Shown here: one piece after another, positions 1 through 7,766 of the stretch
How the letters are laid out: each line of letters begins with the position of its first letter
How positions within the stretch are numbered: position 1 is the stretch's first letter
Assembly: GCF_028622875.1 (NCBI RefSeq)
Contig: NZ_CP117709.1
Span: forward strand, 6,823,001-6,887,000
Reading direction: 5' to 3'
Source: Streptomyces sp. MMBL 11-1
Lineage (GTDB): Bacteria > Actinomycetota > Actinomycetes > Streptomycetales > Streptomycetaceae
Length of the DNA: 64,000 nucleotides
Made by a program: the position numbers and the translations under genes
Notes under the pieces: generated by a model
What the model was told of the DNA's origin: nothing
Databases searched by the model: none
What the model saw: only the letters and a program-made list of their open reading frames with translations

Positions 1-834
1 GGCCGCTCGGGCCGACGCCGGGAGCCAGTCGAAGGACTCCGCGCTCGGCCGGTCGCCCGGCTTGTACTCCAGGCCGACCCGGCCCGTGTAGCCGGCGTCC
101 CTCAGCTCGTCGAGGAGCCGCTCCAGCGGGAGCGAGCCGGTGCCCGGCGCGCCGCGCCCCGGGTTGTCGGCGATCTGGACGTGTCCGGTCTTCGCGGCGT
201 ACGCCTTGATGACCTGGCTCAGGTCCTCGCCGTTCATCGACAGGTGGTACAGGTCCAGCAGGAACTTGGCGTTCCCGAGGCCCGTCGCCGCGTTGACCTG
301 GTCGACGACCTCGATCGCGGCCGGTGCGCTGACCAGCGGATAGAGCGGCGACTCCGGCTTGTTGAGGGTCTCGACGAGGAGGATCGCCCCGATCCGGTCC
401 GCCGCGCGGGCGGCCAGCACCAGGTTCTCCAGGGCGAGCGCGTCCTGCACCGCCGGGTCCGCGCCCTCGACGCGGTTGCCGTACAGCGCGTTGAGCGCCG
501 TGCAGCCGACCGAGGCGGCGAAGTCGGCCGCCACCTCGATGTTGGCCCGGAAGCGGTCCGACTCCGTGCCGGGCACGGAGAGCGCGCCGCGGTCGGGGCC
601 GGGCAGCTGTCCGGCGTAGAAGTTCAGCCCCACCAGCTGGGTGCCCGCGTCGTCGAGCGCCTTCTTGAGGGCGTCGAGCTCCGCCTGCGGAGGGGTGGGG
701 GTCTCGATCCAGGGCCACCACAGCTCGACCGCCGTGAAGCCCGCCGCGGCGGCTGCCGCGGGACGCTCCAGGAGCGGGAGTTCCGTGAAGAGGATCGAAA
801 GGTTCACATCGAAGCGCTGGTCCGGGTATCCCAT
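1..834 (-). CDS. hyi: Hydroxypyruvate isomerase, 3' end outside the window
   Basis: TIM-barrel sugar isomerase of the Hyi family, which interconverts hydroxypyruvate and tartronate semialdehyde in glyoxylate assimilation. The start is ATG at 834 (MGYPDQRFDVNLSILFTELP). 278 codons are visible without a stop, against roughly 270-290 residues for the family, so little is missing. Recognisable segments are ELWWPWIE, VGLNFYAGQLPGPDRG, LLDLYHLSMNGEDL, HVQIADNPGRGAPGTG and GLEYKPG, which carry the metal-binding Glu, Asp and His positions of the fold. Two palindromic operator-like sites lie just upstream (852-887). The family usually sits with glyoxylate carboligase and tartronate semialdehyde reductase; any such genes here would be left of the window. 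Family call is secure; substrate is inferred. Confidence 0.9.
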   Translation of the reverse strand, partial: MGYPDQRFDVNLSILFTELPLLERPAAAAAAGFTAVELWWPWIETPTPPQAELDALKKALDDAGTQLVGLNFYAGQLPGPDRGALSVPGTESDRFRANIEVAADFAASVGCTALNALYGNRVEGADPAVQDALALENLVLAARAADRIGAILLVETLNKPESPLYPLVSAPAAIEVVDQVNAATGLGNAKFLLDLYHLSMNGEDLSQVIKAYAAKTGHVQIADNPGRGAPGTGSLPLERLLDELRDAGYTGRVGLEYKPGDRPSAESFDWLPASARAA

Positions 835-851
835 GAGGATGTCGGCGCTCC

Positions 852-887
852 TTCCGTATTGCGGAAGTTAGTTTCTGCTTAACGGAA
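852..887. promoter_or_regulatory. Two tandem 15-bp operator-like palindromes upstream of hyi
   Basis: TTCCGTATTGCGGAA (852-866) and TTCTGCTTAACGGAA (873-887) lie 18 and 39 bp upstream of the hyi ATG. Both have the form TTC-N9-GAA with a central T, and their centres are 21 bp apart, about two helical turns. The same pattern occurs upstream of aceB (30516-30530) and allB (36671-36685). Assignment to the IclR-type regulator AllR is inference from shared pathway and motif. Confidence 0.6.
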
Positions 888-988
888 GATTGCCCGGAGG
901 GTGGCGGGGCTGTCAAGAGGTGCCGGGAAATTCGCCCCGGCCGGCGGCGCCCGGAATCGGTGGCGGGGGCGCCTCCGGGCATACGAAA

Positions 989-1022
989 GCGGGGCGGGGG
1001 CCGCTCTCGACCCCCGCCCCGC
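989..1022 (-). terminator. Hairpin terminator after the CBM3-GH16 gene
   Basis: Perfect 12-bp arms (GCGGGGCGGGGG and its complement) enclose a 10-nt loop. The hairpin begins 27 bp past the stop codon of the minus-strand gene ending at 1050 and separates the operon from hyi. There is no U-tract, as is common in Streptomyces. Confidence 0.7.
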
Positions 1023-1049
1023 CCGGCTCTCACGCCGTGTGGACCCCCG

Positions 1050-2498
1050 CTACGCGCCCGGGACCGTGTCCTCGAAGCTCGTCCCCGCCCCGCGGTACGC
1101 CCCGACCATCGCGTTCACCTGTGCCGGGGTCAGCACCTGGTCCTTCACGTGCAGGACGTAGTCCACCTGCTGGTCGTAGGCGCGGGGCGTGGTGCTCGGC
1201 TGCCCCTGGAGGTCGATCAGCCACTGGTTGAAGTTGATCGACATCGGCCGCTCGGGCAGGTAGGCCGACCCGTGCGTCCCGAAGTGCTGACCGTCGACGT
1301 AGTACGTGATCCGGTGGTCGTCGATCGTCACCACCAGGTCGTGCCAGCCCGCGTACGACTGCCGGACCTCGCTGTGCGCGTTGACCGCTTCCCACGGGTC
1401 GGGCCGGTAGGTCTCCCACGACGTCGTGTAGAGGATGTTCGCGGGCTCGCCCCAGCCGCCGTTGGGCAGATACTCGAAGTCGTACTCCGCGTAGTCGTCC
1501 GCCATCGGCGCCTTCAGGTCGTTGATCGTGAAGAACGTCTGCACGATCCGGTCGCCGTCCGGGCCCGAGCGCGGCGCGTCGCTGAACTTCACCCGGGACG
1601 CGTACGTCCCGTTCTTGAACTTCATCGACTTGGTCAGGATCTCGGTGTGCTTGGTCGAGGCCCCCGTGCCGGCCGTCGAGGTCTCCAGGTTCATCACCGA
1701 GTTTCCGCCCTGGTCGGCGAAAGTGACGTTCTCGGCCGCCCAGGTCGCCCCCGGCACCCCCGGGCCGCCGGAGTTGGACCGGACGCTCCAGCCGTTCGCG
1801 TTGATCTCCGGGTCGGTGTGGGAGCTGTAGTCGAAGTCGTCGAACAGCGTCGGCGCGTTCCCCGGCGGGTCGGTGGGCGGGTCCGTCGGGTCCGGCGGGT
1901 CGGTCGGGCCGTTGCCCCCGGGAGCCTCGCCCCACACGGTCGCCCCGGAGATATGGGCGGTCACCTTGGACCAGTCGCCGTACGCCGTCCTGTCCGCGCC
2001 GAAGGAGTAGTCGTCGGACTGGACGAGCGGGGCCCAGGAGCTCTGGTGGAAGCGGAGCTGCATGTCCCCGGTGTCCGCCCCCGGCGCCAGCGAACCGGAC
2101 CCGGCCGTGAAGCCGATCTCCAGATACCGGTCGGCCGTGGCGGTCGGGTCGGCGAGCGTCCCGAACGTACCGGTGATGTTCGCGCACCCCTTCACCGCCC
2201 AGGAACAGGCGAACCGGTAGGCGGCGGACGCGGAGTCGGCCTTGAAGTAGTAGCGCACCTTGACGCTGCTCAGCGGTACGGAGGCGGAGCCGGTGTTACG
2301 GACCTTCAGCCACGGCTCGCTCTGGTCGGCGCTCGCGCCGGACGCGCTCGTACGGTACTGGACGACGATCCCGTCCGCCGCGGCGGACGCCGAGGACGGC
2401 AACGCGGCCAGACCGGTGGCGGCCAGCGCCACGGCGGCGGCCGAGGCGGCGGCGGTGCGCAGCCTGCCTCGACGGGGACTGCTCGATGAGGTGTTCAC
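1050..2498 (-). CDS. Secreted CBM3 - GH16-like glycan hydrolase
   Basis: 482-aa exported protein. A signal peptide covers residues 1-41 (SSPRRGRLR, hydrophobic core, SSASAAA). A family-3 cellulose-binding module follows (about 43-195; PWLKVRNTGS, MQLRFHQSSW, DDYSFG), then a Pro/Thr/Asp-rich linker (TDPPDPTDPPTDPP). The C-terminal half is a jelly-roll like GH16, with an E-x-D-x-E catalytic motif (AEYDFEY, Glu338-Asp340-Glu342) and the tail HDLVVTIDDHRITYYVDGQ. The start is GTG at 2498 with GGAGAGGAA upstream. It lies 37 bp after the GH20 gene, so it is probably the last gene of the transporter operon. The linkage cleaved is unknown: the CBM implies an insoluble beta-glucan such as cellulose or chitin, and the GH16 fold implies beta-1,3/1,4-glucan activity. 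Confidence 0.82.
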   Translation of the reverse strand: MNTSSSSPRRGRLRTAAASAAAVALAATGLAALPSSASAAADGIVVQYRTSASGASADQSEPWLKVRNTGSASVPLSSVKVRYYFKADSASAAYRFACSWAVKGCANITGTFGTLADPTATADRYLEIGFTAGSGSLAPGADTGDMQLRFHQSSWAPLVQSDDYSFGADRTAYGDWSKVTAHISGATVWGEAPGGNGPTDPPDPTDPPTDPPGNAPTLFDDFDYSSHTDPEINANGWSVRSNSGGPGVPGATWAAENVTFADQGGNSVMNLETSTAGTGASTKHTEILTKSMKFKNGTYASRVKFSDAPRSGPDGDRIVQTFFTINDLKAPMADDYAEYDFEYLPNGGWGEPANILYTTSWETYRPDPWEAVNAHSEVRQSYAGWHDLVVTIDDHRITYYVDGQHFGTHGSAYLPERPMSINFNQWLIDLQGQPSTTPRAYDQQVDYVLHVKDQVLTPAQVNAMVGAYRGAGTSFEDTVPGA

Positions 2499-2535
2499 AG
2501 GCGTGTTCCTCTCCGGAACGGTGGTGGGGGACGGG

Positions 2536-4170
2536 TTACGGGTGGAGTCGCGCTGTTCCTGCGGACGGGGACGCGGATGCGGGCGCCGGTGCGTTCTCGG
2601 TCGCTAGCGACCGCGCGTCCAGGGGGCGGTAGGGGACGCCCAGGGCGTCCAGCCGGGCGGTGTGGTGACGCAGCCGCTCGACGAACCCCGGCCAGTCGCC
2701 GCGCCCGCCGGACCAGGACCGGTCGGCCAGCGCGCAGAGCCGTGGGTAGCTGAGGTACTCGATCTCCTCGGGGGTGCGGGCGTACTCGGTCCACACCTGG
2801 GCCTGGGTCCCGAGCACCCGCGCCCGGTCCGCCTCCGGCCAGTCGGGAGGCGCCGGCTCGTAGCGGTGGACCGTGTGCAGGGGGACCGGCGCCCCGGGCT
2901 GGGCGACCGGCTCGGACGGGTCGCCGGACTGGGCGTAGTCGAGGTAGGTGGCCCGGTGGTGCGCGGCGATCACCTGATGGCCCCGGCGTGCGGCGGCCCG
3001 GGCGTGCGAGGAGTCACGCCAGGTCATCACCGTGAATTCCGGTGGGAGTTCGGAGCCGTTCTCGACCCAGCCGAGCGGAATCCGGCCGCGCTCCACCAGG
3101 AACGCCCCGACCCGGCCCATGAACCAGCCGTGCAGCGCCGCCGGGTCCGCGAGCCCCAGCGCCGCCGCGCGATCCCTTGCGGCAGGGCTCTGCTCCCACT
3201 CGGTGGTCGGGCACTCCTCGCCCCCGATGTGGATGTACGGCGAAGGGAAGACGTCCATCACCTCCTCCAGCACGACCCGGCAGAAGTCGATGACCCCCTC
3301 GTGGACGCCGAGGATCGTGTCGCACACCCCCCAGCGGGTCCACACGTCGAGTTCACGGTTGGGGTGGTTGCCCAGCTCCGGGTAGGCGGCGAGCGCCGCC
3401 CGCACATGGCCGGGCATCTCGATCTCCGGCACGACGGTGACCCCGCGCTCCGCCGCGTACCGCACGAGGCCTCTCAACTCCGCCTTGGTGTACGCCCCTT
3501 CGTGCGGCACCGCGTCGAAGTGCGCCCCGTCCGGACCGGTCGGGCCCTTCTGGGACCGGGCCCGCCGGGAGCCGACCGAGATCAGCCGGGGGTAGGCGTC
3601 GACCGGCATCCGCCAGCCCTGGTCGTCGGTGAGGTGGAGGTGCAGGACGTTCAGCTTGTGCAACGCCAGCAGGTCCACGTACCGGCGCAGATAGCCGACC
3701 GGCTGGAAGCGCCGCGCCACGTCCAGCATCGCCCCGCGCCACGGCCGGTCCGGTACGTCGGTGATCTCGACGCACGGCAGTTCCCAGGAGCCCCGGGTCG
3801 CGGAGCCGCCCGACAGGGCCTCGGCGGGCAGGAGTTGGCGGATCGTCTGGACGCCCCGGAGCAGCCCGGTGAGATGGGCGGCACGCAACTGGAGGGCCTG
3901 CGGGGCGACCGTCAGCCCGTACCCCTCCTCGCCGAGGCCGCCGAGCCGGTCGTCCAGAGCGAGGACGACCCGGCCGTCCGGGGCGGAGGAGAGCGGGAGC
4001 CCGGCGGCACGGCCGACCAGGGAACGCAGCAGGTCCGCCGCCGGCTCCGCACCCGGCAGCGCCCGGACGGTGGTCTCCCGGTCGAGGGTGAGCCGGCCGC
4101 CCAGCGAGGAGATCCTGGTGGGCCGGGGGACGAGGGAGAGGGCGGCGGGGGCTGGGCGCGATGCGGGCAC
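2536..4170 (-). CDS. Beta-N-acetylhexosaminidase, GH20
   Basis: 544 aa, no signal peptide, so probably cytoplasmic and acting on imported oligosaccharides. The start chosen is GTG at 4170 (MPASRPAPAALSLV) with CCGGAGG 7 nt upstream; the in-frame ATG at 4284 would run into the preceding permease gene. An N-terminal GH20b-like domain (about 10-150) precedes the barrel, with DVARRFQPVGYLRRYVD, LHLHLTDDQGWR, VVPEIEMPGH and IHIGGEECPTTEW. The acid/base Glu319 is present, but the preceding residue, Asp in the usual GH20 Asp-Glu pair, is Glu318 (codons GAG GAG). Operon position after two sugar permeases supports a role in using hexosamine-containing oligosaccharides. Confidence 0.88.
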   Translation of the reverse strand: MPASRPAPAALSLVPRPTRISSLGGRLTLDRETTVRALPGAEPAADLLRSLVGRAAGLPLSSAPDGRVVLALDDRLGGLGEEGYGLTVAPQALQLRAAHLTGLLRGVQTIRQLLPAEALSGGSATRGSWELPCVEITDVPDRPWRGAMLDVARRFQPVGYLRRYVDLLALHKLNVLHLHLTDDQGWRMPVDAYPRLISVGSRRARSQKGPTGPDGAHFDAVPHEGAYTKAELRGLVRYAAERGVTVVPEIEMPGHVRAALAAYPELGNHPNRELDVWTRWGVCDTILGVHEGVIDFCRVVLEEVMDVFPSPYIHIGGEECPTTEWEQSPAARDRAAALGLADPAALHGWFMGRVGAFLVERGRIPLGWVENGSELPPEFTVMTWRDSSHARAAARRGHQVIAAHHRATYLDYAQSGDPSEPVAQPGAPVPLHTVHRYEPAPPDWPEADRARVLGTQAQVWTEYARTPEEIEYLSYPRLCALADRSWSGGRGDWPGFVERLRHHTARLDALGVPYRPLDARSLATENAPAPASASPSAGTARLHP

Positions 4171-4243
4171 GGGGGCCTCCGGATTCGGTTCGCGGGCGGG
4201 AGGGCAGGCGAGCGGGCGAGGGCGGCGGGGCGGACTTCGCCGC

Positions 4244-5125
4244 TCAGCCCTTGACGGCGCCGGCGGCGAAGCCGGACGTGACATGGCGCTGGAGCAGCAG
4301 GAAGATCACCAGGGCGGGCAGCGCGAAGAGGGTGGAGGCGGCCATCGTGGCGCCCCAGTCGGTACCGAACGTGTTCTGGAAGGACGACAGCCAGACCGGC
4401 AGGGTGCGGTTGTCCTGCTGCTTGATGATCAGGAAGTTGGCGTAGGCGAACTCGTTCCAGGCGGTGATGAAGCCGAACAGCGACGTCGCCATGAGCCCCG
4501 GCGCCAGCAGCGGCATCGCCACGCGCCAGAACGCCCCGGTCCGGGTACAGCCGTCGACCTGCGCGGCCTCCTCCAGCTCCGGTGGGATCGTTCCGATGAA
4601 GCCCCGCAGCACCACGACCGTGAACGGCAGCGTGATCATGAAGTAGATCAACGTCAGCGTCGGCAGCCGGTCGAGCATGTCGGTGTCCCGCGAGATGATG
4701 TAGACCGGGATGATCAGGGACTCCCAGGGCGCCATCTGCGCGATGAAGATCATCAGCATGAACTGCCGCCGGCCCCTCCACCGCATCCGCGCCACGGCGA
4801 ACGCCGCGCCCAGCGCCACCAGCAGCGCCAGCAGGACGGCCCCCAGCGTGACCAGGATGCTGTTGCGCCAGAACAGAGCGAACCCGTCGGCCTCCACGGC
4901 CCGGCGGAAGTGGTCGAGCGTCCAGGTCCGCGGGAGGAGCTGCGGATCGGTGGACCGGATGTCCTTGGACGGCTTGAAGGCCGTGGAGATCATCCAGTAG
5001 ACGGGGAAGAGACAGACGACGACGGTCACGGCGGCGGCGATGTTCAGCGGGAGGCGCCGCAGGCGGGGGCGTACGGGCTTACGGGGGCGTGCGGCCCTGG
5101 GGGGACGCGCGGTGCGCGGGCTCAT
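4244..5125 (-). CDS. Carbohydrate ABC transporter permease, MalG type
   Basis: 293-aa inner-membrane permease of the MalG family. The cytoplasmic N-terminus is Arg/Pro-rich (residues 1-25) and is followed by six predicted membrane segments, starting LPLNIAAAVTVVVCLFPVYW. The EAA loop that contacts the ATPase is clear (EAAQVDGCTRTGAFWRVAMP LLAPG). The start overlaps the stop of the upstream permease by ATGA, so the two are translationally coupled. No ATPase gene is nearby. In Streptomyces such importers commonly share a multitask ATPase encoded elsewhere (MsiK), which is an inference here. Confidence 0.93.
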   Translation of the reverse strand: MSPRTARPPRAARPRKPVRPRLRRLPLNIAAAVTVVVCLFPVYWMISTAFKPSKDIRSTDPQLLPRTWTLDHFRRAVEADGFALFWRNSILVTLGAVLLALLVALGAAFAVARMRWRGRRQFMLMIFIAQMAPWESLIIPVYIISRDTDMLDRLPTLTLIYFMITLPFTVVVLRGFIGTIPPELEEAAQVDGCTRTGAFWRVAMPLLAPGLMATSLFGFITAWNEFAYANFLIIKQQDNRTLPVWLSSFQNTFGTDWGATMAASTLFALPALVIFLLLQRHVTSGFAAGAVKG

Positions 5126-6114
5126 CGGGTCTCGTCCTCCTGGCGGAGCATCTGGCGGAAGTACAGGACGAGCACCCCGGACATCAGGACCACGGTGACC
5201 ATCGAGGCGGCGGAGCCCAGGTCGTACCGCTGGCCGGAGAGAGCGGTCTGGACCGCGTAGACCGGCAGGATCGTCGTGGCGTCACCCGGGCCGCCCCGGG
5301 TCATCACCCAGATCTGGACGAACGCCTTGAACGTCCAGATCACCTCCAGCGAGATGACCAGCAGGAAGATCGGCCGCAGCATGGGGAAAGTGACCGAGCG
5401 GAACATCCGCCCCGCGCCCGCCCCGTCCAGCCGCGCCGACTCGTACAGCTCCAGGGGCACGGTGGTCAGCGCCGAGTACAGGGTGACCGCGGCGAACGGC
5501 ACCGACTGCCAGACGATCAGCGTCACCAGGATCGCGAAGGCCGCGGTGCCGTTGGCGAACCACGGATAGCGGTCGAAGGAGTCGAAGCCGAGCGAGGTCA
5601 GCGTCCGGTTGACGATGCCGAACTCCGAGTGGAACAGCCACTGGAAGACGGTGGTCGCCGCCACCACCGGCATCGCCCAGGCCAGCACCAGCGAGCTCAG
5701 CACCACCGTCCGCCCGATCCGGCCCAGCCGCTCCACCATCAGCGCGACCAGGGTGGCGATCACCATGATCAGGACGACGTTGACCGCCATGAACAGGAAG
5801 GTGCGCCGCACCACCTCCCAGAACCTGGGGTCGGCCAGCAGCGTCCGGTAGTTCCGCAGTCCGACGAACTCCGCGTCTCCACGGATCAGCTGGCGCAGGC
5901 GGAAGTCCTGGAACGAGATCAGGACCGCCCGCACCAGCGGGTAGACCAGCAGATAGAGCATGCCGCCGACGGCGGGGGCGATCAGGGCGTACGGCCAGAG
6001 GCCGCGGGCCCGGCCGGGCCCCGGCGGCGGGCCCCCGGCCTTGCGGACGACGAGGCGCGAGGCCGGGCGCCGCCGGGGTGTGCGGGGTGCGGTCCGTTGG
6101 TCGACGACCGGCAC
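5122..6114 (-). CDS. Carbohydrate ABC transporter permease, MalF type
   Basis: 330-aa membrane permease. The start is GTG at 6114 (MPVVDQRTAPRTP) with AGGAGG 6 nt upstream. A basic cytoplasmic leader of about 40 residues precedes the first membrane segment (LWPYALIAPAVGGMLYLLVY). The EAA-type motif is ESARLDGAGAGRMFRSVTFPML. It pairs with the MalG-type permease with which it overlaps by 4 nt, and lies 41 bp after the solute-binding protein gene. Together with that lipoprotein it forms a CUT1-type sugar importer lacking its own ATPase. Confidence 0.93.
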   Translation of the reverse strand: MPVVDQRTAPRTPRRRPASRLVVRKAGGPPPGPGRARGLWPYALIAPAVGGMLYLLVYPLVRAVLISFQDFRLRQLIRGDAEFVGLRNYRTLLADPRFWEVVRRTFLFMAVNVVLIMVIATLVALMVERLGRIGRTVVLSSLVLAWAMPVVAATTVFQWLFHSEFGIVNRTLTSLGFDSFDRYPWFANGTAAFAILVTLIVWQSVPFAAVTLYSALTTVPLELYESARLDGAGAGRMFRSVTFPMLRPIFLLVISLEVIWTFKAFVQIWVMTRGGPGDATTILPVYAVQTALSGQRYDLGSAASMVTVVLMSGVLVLYFRQMLRQEDETR

Positions 6115-6155
6115 GGCACGCCTCCTTGTCCGGGTCGTGAGCGGGCGGAGCGGGG

Positions 6156-7424
6156 TCAGGAACCGGCGTTCATGGCCCGGGTGATGTCCGCCGAGGCCTT
6201 CGCCGCCTCCTTCGCCGGATCGCCCCCGGTGAGCACGGCCGTCATGTAGTCCTTGATCGGGTTCTCCGCCTCGACCGCCGCCCAGCCCGGGGTGTTGGGC
6301 GTCGCGTGCCCGTTGGCCGCGCCGACCGCCATCGCGGCGGCGCCCGGGTCGTCGGCCACGGCGGAGGCCAGGGTGGTCCGGTTCGGCACATAGCTCATGG
6401 CGACGGCGAGCTTCTTCTGCCAGGCGTCCCCGGTCAGCTCCTTGATGAAGGTGACCGCCTCGTCGGGGTGGGCCGCGGCGGCCGGCACGACCAGGTCGGA
6501 GCCGCCGGTGAAGACCGCGCCCGGAGTGCCGGCGGTCTTGCCCGGGATCGGGAGGAAGGCGAGCTTGCCCTGGAGACCGGGGTTCTGCTCCGCGATGACG
6601 CTCGCCCCGCCCGGCGTGGAGATCACCTGCGCCACCTGCCCCTGCGCCATCACCTCGGCCTGCGGCGGATCGTCCTCGTCGGAGTCCTTGGGCCCCTTGC
6701 CGAGCGCCTGGAGCCGGGCGTAGAACGCCATGCCGCGCAGTGCCTCGGGGGTGTGGAGTGCGCCGGACCACTTCCCGCCGGACTCGCGCGCCAGGTCGCC
6801 GCCCTCGTCCCAGATGAACCCGGCCAGCGCGTACCACATCTGCCCGGGCAGATAGATGCCCTGCGTGCCGCCCCGGTTCAGCTTGGCGGTGGCATCGATC
6901 CACTGCTCGCGGGTCTTGATCGCCGCGGCGTCGATGCCCGCCTTCTCGAAGAGGTCGGTGCGGTAGACGACCACCCGGTTCGCCGCGTAGTACGGGATGC
7001 CGTACTGCTTGCCCTCGTACGACCCCGGCTCGGCCAGGCCGCTCAGCCAGTCCTCGCCGTTCAGCTCCTCGGTCCGGTCGCTGAGGTCGAGCAGCCCGCC
7101 GCTCTCCGCGAACTGCGCCACCTGAGTGTTGCCCGCCTCGATGACGTCCGGGGCGTCGTTGCTCGCGAGGGCGGCGGTGATCTTCTGGCCGATCCCGTCC
7201 CACTCCTGGATCTGGATCTTCACGTCGATCGTGGGGTGGCGCTTCTCGAAGTCCGCCGTGAACTCCTTCTGGAACCGGGCGGAGACGCTGTCGCGCATGA
7301 GCCAGACGTCCACGGTCGTCCGGCCGTCCCCGTTCCCGGAGTCGGAACCGGACGACGAACTACAGGCACTGAGCGCGGTGGTCAGGACGAGCACGGACAC
7401 ACCGGCGAGCAAGCGGTACTTCAC
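6156..7424 (-). CDS. Sugar-binding lipoprotein of an ABC importer
   Basis: 422-aa extracellular solute-binding protein, family 1. The lipoprotein signal is MKYRLLAGVSVLVLTTALSAC with the lipobox LSAC and a Ser/Gly linker. The mature part has typical segments: VDVWLMRDSVSARFQKEFTADF, APDVIEAGNTQVAQF, YGIPYYAANRVVVYR and MWYALAGFIWDEGGD. It is the first gene of the operon running down to the CBM3-GH16 gene. Its long 5' region (7425-7766) is shared with a divergent GntR regulator and carries palindromes. The ligand is not recognisable from sequence; the GH20 neighbour suggests an N-acetylhexosamine oligosaccharide. Confidence 0.92.
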   Translation of the reverse strand: MKYRLLAGVSVLVLTTALSACSSSSGSDSGNGDGRTTVDVWLMRDSVSARFQKEFTADFEKRHPTIDVKIQIQEWDGIGQKITAALASNDAPDVIEAGNTQVAQFAESGGLLDLSDRTEELNGEDWLSGLAEPGSYEGKQYGIPYYAANRVVVYRTDLFEKAGIDAAAIKTREQWIDATAKLNRGGTQGIYLPGQMWYALAGFIWDEGGDLARESGGKWSGALHTPEALRGMAFYARLQALGKGPKDSDEDDPPQAEVMAQGQVAQVISTPGGASVIAEQNPGLQGKLAFLPIPGKTAGTPGAVFTGGSDLVVPAAAAHPDEAVTFIKELTGDAWQKKLAVAMSYVPNRTTLASAVADDPGAAAMAVGAANGHATPNTPGWAAVEAENPIKDYMTAVLTGGDPAKEAAKASADITRAMNAGS

Positions 7425-7454
7425 GGTTCACCTCGGAAGCAGAACTGATGTGGC

Positions 7455-7484
7455 TGACCTGACCTGACCTGACCTGAACTGACT
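7455..7484. repeat. TGACC pentanucleotide array
   Basis: Six consecutive 5-nt units: TGACC four times, then TGAAC and TGACT. More scattered TGACC copies follow to 7545. The array lies 31-60 bp upstream of the solute-binding protein start, in its probable 5' untranslated region. Confidence 0.85.
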
Positions 7485-7542
7485 GGTTGGAGCTGACCGG
7501 CTCTGACGTGGCCGGCTGTGACCTGAGCACCTGACCACCTGA

Positions 7543-7559
7543 CCAGTGATGTCCACTGG
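7543..7559. promoter_or_regulatory. 17-bp palindrome, candidate GntR operator
   Basis: CCAGTGATGTCCACTGG has perfect 6-bp arms around 5 nt. It lies 119 bp upstream of the solute-binding protein gene and 208 bp upstream of the divergent GntR gene. It does not match the DasR-type consensus built around TGGTCTAGACCA. The assignment to the neighbouring regulator is inferred from position only. Confidence 0.5.
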
Positions 7560-7576
7560 ACAGCTCGCCTCTCGAT

Positions 7577-7617
7577 GGGGGTTGAAGGTGGCATGGACCA
7601 CTGATGCCGTCAACCCC
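7577..7617. other. Imperfect hairpin in the divergent region
   Basis: GGGGTTGA (7578-7585) pairs with TCAACCCC (7610-7617), and inside it GGCAT (7590-7594) pairs with ATGCC (7604-7608). It could be an operator or an RNA structure in either transcript. Confidence 0.5.
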
Positions 7618-7705
7618 TCGCGTAACAAGGGCATTTGGTGATCCGCGCGGAGAAGTAGTGCTCGCGTCTCGTGTGCAAGGCGCTACACTTCGCCTGACCA
7701 GCAAG

Positions 7706-7734
7706 CCAGTTCGATCGGGCTGGTGATGAACTGG
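7706..7734. promoter_or_regulatory. Spaced palindrome before gntR, candidate autoregulatory operator
   Basis: CCAGTTC (7706-7712) and GAACTGG (7728-7734) form perfect 7-bp arms 15 nt apart, ending 32 bp before the GntR start. The half-sites resemble those at 7543-7559 (CCAGTG/CACTGG). Confidence 0.45.
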
Positions 7735-7766
7735 TAAGGAAATGTGGGCTGTCGGGAGGGGAGCGC

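Larger units (their letters stand above)
7425..7766. promoter_or_regulatory. Divergent intergenic region between solute-binding protein and GntR genes
   Basis: 342 bp without a gene. It holds a pentanucleotide array (7455-7484), a 17-bp palindrome (7543-7559), a long imperfect hairpin (7577-7617) and a second spaced palindrome just before the gntR start (7706-7734). The half-site CCAGT or its complement recurs through the region. Promoters for both directions must lie here, but I cannot place -10 boxes with confidence. Confidence 0.7.

Noticed and set aside
7425..7766. DasR-type operator in the GntR divergent region
   Set aside because: The palindromes present do not fit the TGGTCTAGACCA core; only scattered TGGACCA-like pieces occur.
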